Below are positions 15,500-21,330 of a stretch of DNA of 22,073 nt, one piece after another; positions within the stretch are counted from its first letter, which is position 1, and each line of letters starts with the position of its first letter. The notes below the pieces were generated by a model, which was given only the letters and a program-made list of their open reading frames with translations, did no database searches and was not told where the DNA came from. Made by a program: the position numbers and the translations under genes. Location of the stretch: contig DASRIS010000005.1 of the NCBI GenBank assembly GCA_035649895.1, forward strand, positions 1 through 22,073, in the 5' to 3' direction. Origin of the DNA: DASSUC01 sp035649895. GTDB taxonomy: Bacteria; Actinomycetota; Actinomycetes; Mycobacteriales; Micromonosporaceae.

Positions 15500-15619
15500 C
15501 AAGAAAAGGACCCGGACTCCCACTGCCGAACAGTCAACGTCCCCAACGGCGCCAGGTACATCGTGCTGTACCGCATCAACTACCTGACGCAGACCGTCCG
15601 GTTCAAGGTGCACCACTGA
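15500..15619 (+). pseudogene. Possible C-terminal gene remnant
   Basis: The frame ending at TGA 15617-15619 reads KDPDSHCRTVNVPNGARY then IVLYRINYLTQTVRFKVHH. Composition, codon choice (GTG CTG TAC CGC ATC AAC TAC) and alternating hydrophobic pattern look like a real beta-rich C-terminus rather than noise. Yet no start codon with a ribosome binding site precedes it, and the same frame upstream is out of frame with the secreted gene ending at 15491. It may be the tail of a decayed gene, or of a second domain once fused to that gene. Weak call. Confidence 0.3.
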
Positions 15620-15690
15620 CCCGGCAGCCACCTGGACCGGCTGGCAAGCCGAGGCGCATGGGCACTCGAGTCCTGCGCAGTCTCGGCGAA

Positions 15691-15722
15691 GCGGCCCGGC
15701 GAGGTCGACCTCGCCGGGCCGC
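15691..15722. terminator. Perfect 32-bp palindrome
   Basis: GCGGCCCGGCGAGGTC (15691-15706) is followed directly by its exact reverse complement (15707-15722). As RNA it would form a 14-bp or longer GC-rich stem, so a terminator between the two flanking + strand genes is the simplest reading. The lack of any spacer and of a U-tract also allows a large operator. Confidence 0.55.
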
Positions 15723-15737
15723 GCCGCACGCGGCCGG

Positions 15738-15760
15738 TACCGCCGCGAAGCGCGGCGGTA
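15738..15760. terminator. Second hairpin next to the 32-bp palindrome
   Basis: TACCGCCGCG (15738-15747), loop AAG and CGCGGCGGTA (15751-15760) make a perfect 10-bp stem, 15 bp after the 32-bp palindrome. Together they form a tandem hairpin pair: a double terminator or a paired repeat element. Confidence 0.5.
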
Positions 15761-15891
15761 GGCGATGCGCTGCGGAACGTGGTGCTGCCAGCGGCCTCTG
15801 CCGACTGGCGAAGATCGCTGGTATGGTGTTGATCTACTCCATGCTCACCCTGTATGTGGTAGCCCGTCCGCATCGGTAGCACCCTGCCGCT

Positions 15892-15909
15892 GTTCCCGCT
15901 AGCGGGAAC
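15892..15909. promoter_or_regulatory. 18-bp palindrome upstream of the propeller gene
   Basis: GTTCCCGCT (15892-15900) is followed directly by AGCGGGAAC (15901-15909). It lies 83 bp before the GTG start of the next gene, in operator position for a dimeric regulator. The regulator is unknown. Confidence 0.45.
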
Positions 15910-15992
15910 CGGCGGGTTCGCCGTGCCCGCGTACCGACGCTCAGCGGCGAGATCTTATCGGTGCTGATCGACATCAACGAGGGGTTACGAAC

Positions 15993-17153
15993 GTGTCGAC
16001 CTTCCGCCCCGTCACAGTGCCCGTCGCGGTCCTGGCCGGTGTGGCCATCGCCGTGGCCCCGGCCAACCCGGCACTGGCCGCCAGCTGGTCGGTGGTGAGC
16101 ACGCCCAACGCCTCGACCGGGCAGAACCTGTTCATCGGAGTCGACGCCACGAGCACCACCAACGTCTGGGCGGTCGGCCGCGCCGACCACGCTCCCCAGC
16201 AACCGTTCGTCCGGCCGCTCGCCGCCCGCTGGAACGGCAGCTCCTGGGCGGTCGTCAGTACGCCGACGCTCGCCGGGCAGCTGAGCGGCGTGGACGGCAG
16301 CGACCCGAGCAACGTCTGGGCGGTCGGTGCCCGCGAGGTGCCGCTCGGCGGCGGCACGTACACCTTTGGCCCGCTCACCGAACGCTGGAACGGCACCTCC
16401 TGGAGCGTCGTGTCCAGCCCGACCCCGCCCGGCACGGTGAGCACCACGCTGTCCGGCGTCAAGACCTTCTCCGCCACGAACGCGTGGGCGGTCGGCTCAA
16501 CCGTCCTCACGCCGTCGTTGGCGGTACGGACGTTGGTCCAGCGGTGGAACGGGACCATTTGGTCGACCGTGCCGAGCCCGAACCCCGACCCGGCCCAGAA
16601 CCTGCTCACCGACATCGACGGCGCGTCCGCCAACGACGTGTGGGCCATCGGCAACCAAGGCAACGACGGCTACGGCGGTACGACGGCCGGCCTCGTCGCC
16701 CACTGGGACGGCACCTCCTGGTCCCAGGTGGACGTGCCGGGCGCCGTCTCCGACGGCACGTTCAACGTGCCGACGCTGCAGGACGTGGTCGCGCTGTCCG
16801 CCAACGACGTGTGGATCGTCGGTCGCGCGTTCAGCTGGCTCGACTTCAAGATGGTGCCGATCGCGCTGCACTGGAACGGGCAGACCTGGCACCGTACGGT
16901 CATGTCGACCGCGCCCAACGACGGGCAGGGCTTCCAGAGCATCGCGGCACTGTCGGCGACCAAGGTGTACGCCTTCGGCAGCGTGGTCGCGCGCTGGACC
17001 GGCACCGGCTGGGCCGCCGAGTCCGCCACGGTACCGGGGCTGCTGACCGACGCCGCCGCCACCGGGACCTCGACGGTCTGGGCGGTCGGCCACCGGTACG
17101 ACCCGAACCTCGCACAGCTGCGGACCTTGGCGATGCGCACCACCAACGGCTAG
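15993..17153 (+). CDS. Secreted probable seven-bladed beta-propeller protein
   Basis: 386 residues. Signal peptide to ~29 (ANPALA-ASWSV). The mature protein is a series of ~45-55-residue repeats built on WNG-x-x-W-x-x-V-x-x-P, a variable stretch, L-x-x-V, then S-x-x-x-V-WAVG. I count seven WAVG-type strands (NVWAVG, NVWAVG, NAWAVG, DVWAIG, DVWIVG, KVYAFG, TVWAVG) and six WNG/WDG/WTG turns; the N-terminal SWSVVSTP strand would close the last blade in velcro fashion. This implies a seven-bladed propeller. No catalytic residues are evident; carbohydrate or protein binding is likely. The start is GTG 15993 with GAGGGG (15979-15984) 8 nt upstream. Monocistronic. Confidence 0.85.
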   Translation: MSTFRPVTVPVAVLAGVAIAVAPANPALAASWSVVSTPNASTGQNLFIGVDATSTTNVWAVGRADHAPQQPFVRPLAARWNGSSWAVVSTPTLAGQLSGVDGSDPSNVWAVGAREVPLGGGTYTFGPLTERWNGTSWSVVSSPTPPGTVSTTLSGVKTFSATNAWAVGSTVLTPSLAVRTLVQRWNGTIWSTVPSPNPDPAQNLLTDIDGASANDVWAIGNQGNDGYGGTTAGLVAHWDGTSWSQVDVPGAVSDGTFNVPTLQDVVALSANDVWIVGRAFSWLDFKMVPIALHWNGQTWHRTVMSTAPNDGQGFQSIAALSATKVYAFGSVVARWTGTGWAAESATVPGLLTDAAATGTSTVWAVGHRYDPNLAQLRTLAMRTTNG

Positions 17154-17222
17154 CGCCAGCGCAGAGTCTGGGTATGCCGTCAACGGTGCCGCATGTCCTC
17201 CGGGCAGACGGGAGCGTGGCGC

Positions 17223-17242
17223 AGCCGCCGGGCCCCGCGGCT
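17223..17242 (+). terminator. Weak hairpin after the propeller gene
   Basis: AGCCGC (17223-17228), an 8-nt loop and GCGGCT (17237-17242) form a 6-bp stem followed within 8 nt by an AT-rich tract. It lies 70 nt after the propeller stop. Plausible terminator. Confidence 0.35.
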
Positions 17243-17246
17243 CGCC

Positions 17247-17282
17247 ACATCGATATATATAGTAGTCGATTATCGCAATACC
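17247..17282 (+). promoter_or_regulatory. AT-rich island, probable promoter of the subtilase gene
   Basis: A short, strongly AT-rich tract stands out in a very GC-rich sequence. It contains alternating TA (ATATATATAG, 17253-17262) and CGATTATCG (17267-17275), with CGATA/TATCG arms at 17251-17255 and 17271-17275. It sits about 75-105 bp upstream of ATG 17355, consistent with -10/-35 elements or a DNA-melting site. I cannot assign a sigma factor. Confidence 0.45.
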
Positions 17283-17345
17283 CTGTCCTGAACACGTCGA
17301 CCATCGCGCGTGGCTATCAGCCAGGCGGCGGTCTGGTCGGTTCAG

Positions 17346-17350
17346 GGAGG
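17346..17350 (+). promoter_or_regulatory. Ribosome binding site fixing the subtilase start
   Basis: GGAGG at 17346-17350 (within AGGGAGG) lies 4 nt before ATG 17355. This favours 17355 over the upstream in-frame GTG at 17310, which lacks such a site and would place hydrophilic sequence before the signal peptide. Confidence 0.65.
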
Positions 17351-17354
17351 CGAG

Positions 17355-19097
17355 ATGACAGGTACCAGCACCGCCAGGCGCGGACTGAGCCTGGCCGTGG
17401 CCACAGCGGCTGCCACCGCTGTGGCGGCCATCGGCTCGCCGGCCAGCGCGGTCACGGCCGAAGGCGGGATCCTCCACGCCGGCGGCGTCACCGCGGTCGC
17501 CAGCTCGTACATCGTGGTCCTCCAGGACACCGCGGTAGACCGGACCCAGGTCGCCGGCACCGCCGCGCAGCTGGCGCGGCGGTACGGCGGGCAGGTCAGC
17601 CACGTCTACACCGCCGCGCTCCGCGGCTTCGCCGTCACGATGCCCGAGGCCGCCGCCAGGCGCCTCGCCACGCACCCGTCGGTGCGGTTCGTGGAGCAGA
17701 ACCACACCGTCACCATCCAGGACACCCAGACCCCGGTGCCCTCCTGGGGGCTCGACCGGATCGACCAGCGGGACCTGCCGCTGAACAACTCGTACACCTA
17801 CCCCAACAACGGCTCGGGCGTCACCGCGTACGTCCTGGACACCGGCATCCGGACCACGCACACCGACTTCGGCGGACGGGCCCGGCACGGTCGCGACTTC
17901 ATCGACAACGATGACGACTCCAGCGACTGCCACGGGCACGGCACGCACGTCGCGGGCACCGTCGGCGGCACCTCGTTCGGCGTCGTCAAGGGCGTCGCGC
18001 TGGTCGGCGTACGGGTGCTCAACTGCTCCGGCTCGGGCACCTTCGCGCAGATCGTGGCGGGTGTCGACTGGGTGACCGCGAACGCGGTCCGTCCGGCCGT
18101 GGCCAACATGAGCCTGGGTGGCTCGGGTAGCAACGCCACACTGGAGACCGCGGTCACCAACTCGATCAGCTCGGGCGTCGTCTACGCGATCGCGGCCGGC
18201 AACAGCAACAGCAACGCGTGTAACTTCACCCCGGCCCGTACGCCGGCCGCGGTCACCGTCGGCGCCACGGAGATGACGGACGCGCGGTCCTCCTTCTCCA
18301 ACTTCGGCACCTGCCTCGACATCTTCGCGCCAGGTACCAACATCACGTCGGCCTGGTTCTCGTCGGACACGGCCACCAACACGATCAGCGGTACGTCGAT
18401 GGCGTCCCCGCATGTGGCAGGCGGGGCCGCGCTCGTCCTGAGCGCCAACCCCGGCTTCACGGCGCAGCAGGTCAGGGACCGGCTGGTCGCGGACGCCACC
18501 CCGAACAAGGTGACCAACCCGGGCACCGGCTCACCCAACGTGCTGCTGTTCGTCAACACGGCCCCGGGCAGCAACCAGCCGCCGACGGCCAGCTTCACAC
18601 ACAACTGCGGCACCACATCGCTGACGTGCACCTTCGACGGGTCGGCCTCGTCGGACCCGGACGGCACCGTCGTGGCCCACTCGTGGAGCTTCGGTGACGG
18701 CACCACCGGCAGCGGCGCAACGGTCACCAAGACCTTCGCCGCGGCCGGCACGTACACCGTGACCCTCACGGTGACCGACGACGACGGCGCCACCGGCTCG
18801 ACGTCGCGCAGCGTGCAGGTCGGCCAGCCGCCAGCCAACCAGCCGCCAACGGCCCGCTTCACGCACACGTGCCAGCTGCTCTTCTTCTTCCGCCTGTGCA
18901 GCTTCAACGGCACAAGCTCGACAGATCCCGACGGCACGATCACGTCCTATGCGTGGAACTTCGGCGACGGCACCACCGGCAGCGGCGCGACCGTCTCGAA
19001 GATCTACACCTCCGGCGGCACCCGGACGATCACATTGACGGTAACCGACAACGGTGGCGCGACCGACTCTGAGGTCAGGACCATCACGCTCCCGTAG
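17355..19097 (+). CDS. Secreted subtilisin-like (S8) serine protease with two PKD domains
   Basis: 580 residues. Signal peptide 1-32 (SPASA-VTAEGG). An inhibitor I9-type prodomain at ~50-120 (SYIVVLQD, LRGFAVTMPEAAA, VRFVEQNHTV) would be removed during maturation. The catalytic domain at ~130-410 belongs to the proteinase K-like group, with triad D162 (VLDTGIR), H195 (GHGTHVAGT) and S348 (SGTSMASPHVAGG), and the oxyanion Asn in AAGNSN. Two C-terminal PKD domains follow (~413-495 and ~497-580), each with SFGDGT/NFGDGT and an NQPPTA linker; they share a nearly identical nucleotide stretch, showing recent duplication. The second PKD carries an unusual hydrophobic CQLLFFFRLC insert. An extracellular scavenging protease. 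Ends at a strong hairpin terminator. Confidence 0.95.
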   Translation: MTGTSTARRGLSLAVATAAATAVAAIGSPASAVTAEGGILHAGGVTAVASSYIVVLQDTAVDRTQVAGTAAQLARRYGGQVSHVYTAALRGFAVTMPEAAARRLATHPSVRFVEQNHTVTIQDTQTPVPSWGLDRIDQRDLPLNNSYTYPNNGSGVTAYVLDTGIRTTHTDFGGRARHGRDFIDNDDDSSDCHGHGTHVAGTVGGTSFGVVKGVALVGVRVLNCSGSGTFAQIVAGVDWVTANAVRPAVANMSLGGSGSNATLETAVTNSISSGVVYAIAAGNSNSNACNFTPARTPAAVTVGATEMTDARSSFSNFGTCLDIFAPGTNITSAWFSSDTATNTISGTSMASPHVAGGAALVLSANPGFTAQQVRDRLVADATPNKVTNPGTGSPNVLLFVNTAPGSNQPPTASFTHNCGTTSLTCTFDGSASSDPDGTVVAHSWSFGDGTTGSGATVTKTFAAAGTYTVTLTVTDDDGATGSTSRSVQVGQPPANQPPTARFTHTCQLLFFFRLCSFNGTSSTDPDGTITSYAWNFGDGTTGSGATVSKIYTSGGTRTITLTVTDNGGATDSEVRTITLP

Positions 19098-19113
19098 CAA
19101 CGTGCATCATCCC

Positions 19114-19150
19114 GGCCCGGAAGGCGTGGCTCCCACCACCCTTCCGGGCC
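19114..19150. terminator. Strong hairpin terminator between convergent genes
   Basis: GGCCCGGAAGG (19114-19124) pairs perfectly with CCTTCCGGGCC (19140-19150), and the inner GTGG/CCAC can extend the stem. It lies 17 nt after the subtilase stop, between it and the leftward small membrane protein gene, so it may serve both directions. The following 119 bases to 19269 hold nothing recognisable. Confidence 0.75.
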
Positions 19151-19269
19151 GCCCTTCGCGGCGTCCGCTGCGTTGAGCTGAGGAGGAGCCCGTCGAGTAC
19201 TACGACGGCCTCGACGGCCGGTCCGCGTGACCGGGTAGCTGGTCGGCGGAGACAGCGAGCCCGAGCTCC

Positions 19270-19512
19270 TTACCGCTGGTGACGTAGCCCCAGCCACAGG
19301 CCGGTGACGCCGAGCGCGACGGCCCCCACCAACGCGCCGACCAATGAGGTCGCCTCGTAGCCCTGCTGCCCCGCGATGCTGAACGACGTGAACCAGTTCC
19401 CGCCGATGTTGGCGCCGACCACGAGCCCGACCACGGCGCCGATGAGAGCACCGCCGAGGCCGGTCGCGGTAGGAAGGACGATGCCTGCGTTGTGCGTATG
19501 CAACTTGGTCAT
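19270..19512 (-). CDS. Small glycine-zipper membrane protein, GlsB/YeaQ-like
   Basis: 80 residues with two hydrophobic Gly/Ala-rich helices: ~15-36 (ATGLGGALIGAVVGLVVGANIG) and ~55-76 (ATSLVGALVGAVALGVTGLWLG). GALIGAVVG and GALVGAVALG spacing resembles the GlsB/YeaQ/YmgE family of small stress-related membrane proteins. The N-terminus has several histidines (KLHTHN). No strong ribosome binding site is visible before ATG 19512. A perfect 8-bp inverted repeat lies 57-74 bp upstream. Function unknown; family assignment moderate. Confidence 0.65.
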   Translation of the reverse strand: MTKLHTHNAGIVLPTATGLGGALIGAVVGLVVGANIGGNWFTSFSIAGQQGYEATSLVGALVGAVALGVTGLWLGLRHQR

Positions 19513-19568
19513 GGCTCAACGCTCGCAGGCGCACCGGCTCCCGGCATGAGCCGATCAACCCGTCCGGG

Positions 19569-19586
19569 GTAGGTACTGGTACCTAC
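19569..19586. promoter_or_regulatory. Perfect inverted repeat upstream of the small membrane protein gene
   Basis: GTAGGTAC (19569-19576), 2-nt spacer TG and GTACCTAC (19579-19586). It lies 57-74 bp upstream of the start at 19512, in promoter position for the leftward gene. The compact 18-bp form is typical of an operator for a dimeric repressor or MerR-type activator; identity unknown. Confidence 0.5.
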
Positions 19587-19641
19587 GTACTCCTCGCGAC
19601 GCGCTACTGCCGCGCCAGCGCAGCCGTCTGGACCCATGGGG

Positions 19642-20674
19642 CTAGCCGAAGACGACCCCAGCCGGGGTTCCGTCGCCAGCGAGACCGAAGGCGGCAAGGG
19701 CATCCAGGCCACCGTACGACGGCGGGAGCAGCAGCATGCCACCGCTGAACACAGCTCCCTGAAGAGTGATGGCGGTGCCATCACCGTCGAAGCCGAGAAG
19801 GCTCAGCCGGCCCCCTCGAAACTCCGTCATAGACCCGTTGAGTACGCCGGAGTGTGTCCTCGCGCCGAGGAACGTGACGGTGGCGCCGTCAAAGCTAGCC
19901 CGCCGCAGGTCTAGCTCCGCGCCGAGGAGCCCGGCCTCGAAGAAGCTCACCGTCCCGCCGCCGAACCTGGCGCTCAGGAAGCTGACCTGCCCACCGGTAA
20001 GGTCAGCCCCGGCCAGGTTGACGTCCGATCCGGCGAAGTCGACACCCTGGAACCCGACCGAGGCACCGGTCGGTGAGGTCGAAGGTGTAGGACGACCAGG
20101 ATGGATCCGCCCGGATCCGTAGATGGTCACGAACTATGCGCAGGATCGTGAGGCGCACCTGCCGTTCACCGGGCAGCCTCGACGTGTTCCCATCGTCCTG
20201 GTTGTACGGCAGGCGCAGGTATCCACAGAGGACGTCGATACACTGTTGCCGTTGCTGCGGCCACTGGTCGGCGACCGCGGCCAGTGCATGCGCCCCAGCC
20301 AGGCGCACCGCTGGCGAGGCGTTGCCCAGCTGCGCAACCGCGTCGCCGAACCGCTGGGTCAGCAGGCGGATGCGGTCGCGGTCACCTTCGTCGTCGACCT
20401 CGAGGAACCGCTGCCGGCGGTACGCCACCACGAGAGCTACGGCGGCGCCAGACCCAGCGGTGACGCTGAGCGCGAGCTTGATGAGGTCGACGAGGGTGGG
20501 GCGTCCCGTGTCAAGCGCCCAAGGCCAGGCGCGGGCAGTGGCCAGCGCGAGAGCAAGGACCACAACGGTCGTCACGCCGACGGCGGCCCCCAGCGTCGCG
20601 ATGACAGATCCCCACAGGCTCCGGATAAGAGGTTCCGCTGCCTGGCGCCTGCGACGCCACCTGGCCAGTGACAC
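19642..20674 (-). pseudogene. Frameshifted two-helix membrane pentapeptide-repeat protein
   Basis: Two overlapping frames together make one gene of a common actinobacterial family. Frame A (from GTG 20674, 5 nt after the upstream stop) gives two transmembrane helices (~15-40 and ~60-80), then QRFLEVDDEGDRDRIRLLTQ, QRQQCIDVLCGYLRLPY and RLPGERQVRLTILRIVRDHL. It should continue into pentapeptide repeats but instead runs out of frame and stops at 20003. Frame B (ending 19642) carries those repeats (VDFAGSDVNLAGADL, FGGGTVSF, LRRASFDGATV). At 20067-20074 the plus strand reads CGGTCGGT, a 4-bp tandem duplication. Deleting one copy joins FDLT to GASVGFQG and restores a 342-residue protein. So it is a recent inactivation, a phase-variable site or a sequencing error. 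Frame A has an alternative ATG at 20746, overlapping the upstream gene. Third gene of a leftward operon. Confidence 0.85.
20067..20074. repeat. 4-bp tandem duplication causing the frameshift
   Basis: CGGT is present twice in a row here. One copy would give in-frame L-T-G-A-S at the junction between the membrane-proximal helix region and the first pentapeptide repeats. Two copies shift the frame. Confidence 0.8.
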
Positions 20675-20679
20675 GGCTG

Positions 20680-21318
20680 CTACGAGGTCGCCGGCGCGGC
20701 GTGCGGCACGAGGCGGCTGAGCTCGGCCCCGAGCATAGCCGTGCACTCGGCTTCAGTCGCCAGCACTGCGGCGGCCGGGTCGGCACCACTGAGGTAGGAC
20801 CAGGTGCCGTCCGCACCGACCGCCATGCTGGCAGCCCTTGTGCTTTCGTCTGGGTACGTGGTGACGGTGAACGTGACGACGGCCGGCCGGTAGTGTCGCA
20901 GGAACTCCGCGCCGATCCACAGGAGTGGCTCCGGGGCCTCCACCGACCGGTCGAGCCCGGTGACGTCGAAACAGCGGTACCTGCGCGGCGCCACGAGGAA
21001 CCGGGCGAGAGGCGACTCGACGAGCAGCGCCCCGTCGGCCGCGGTCTGGGCGATCAGCCCGATCTGCACGGTCGCGGCCGGGCGGACGAGACCCTCCGCA
21101 ACCGCTACGAGCGCCGGAGCCAGGTCGACCCGGCTCTCTGGCAACGGTGTCGCCAGCTTTCGGGTCAGCAGCGAGCCGAGACCAGCCATCCGGAACGCCT
21201 CCGTCTGGTCGGCGTCGCCGATGCCCAATGCCTTGGCAACCGATGGCGGTATGGACGAGCCGCGGGTCCACACGACGAAAGCCAGCTCGGCGGCGGTAAG
21301 GCCGATGAGGTCGGACAT
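20680..21318 (-). CDS. Protein of unknown function in a WXG-substrate operon (possibly EspG-like)
   Basis: 212 residues from ATG 21318. GGAG 6 nt upstream favours this over an in-frame TTG at 21324. The gene starts 12 nt after the stop of the upstream WXG-type gene, and its own stop lies 5 nt before the likely GTG start of the pentapeptide-repeat gene, so all three are probably co-transcribed. Residues ~5-70 are helical (IGLTAAELAFVVWTRG, AFRMAGLGSLLTRKLATPL). The rest alternates short beta strands (VQIGLIAQT, AVVTFTVTTY, AASMAVGADGTWSYL) and ends with a helix (TEAECTAMLGAELSRLV). This helix-then-beta layout and genomic position resemble EspG-type chaperones of ESX/type VII secretion, but I see no diagnostic motif. 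No signal peptide or membrane segment. Confidence 0.75.
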   Translation of the reverse strand: MSDLIGLTAAELAFVVWTRGSSIPPSVAKALGIGDADQTEAFRMAGLGSLLTRKLATPLPESRVDLAPALVAVAEGLVRPAATVQIGLIAQTAADGALLVESPLARFLVAPRRYRCFDVTGLDRSVEAPEPLLWIGAEFLRHYRPAVVTFTVTTYPDESTRAASMAVGADGTWSYLSGADPAAAVLATEAECTAMLGAELSRLVPHAAPATS

Positions 21319-21330
21319 CGCCAACTCCGT

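Larger units (their letters stand above)
15492..15992. other. Palindrome-rich intergenic region with a possible gene remnant
   Basis: 501 bases without an intact gene. It contains a coding-like fragment (to 15619), a 32-bp perfect palindrome (15691-15722), a 10-bp-stem hairpin (15738-15760), an AT-richer stretch around 15820-15860 and an 18-bp palindrome (15892-15909). All but the AT-richer stretch are listed separately. Confidence 0.6.

Noticed and set aside
19151..19269. Repeated GAC-GGCC words after the subtilase terminator
   Set aside because: Short GC-rich repetition expected at this composition; no gene or clear dyad beyond the terminator.
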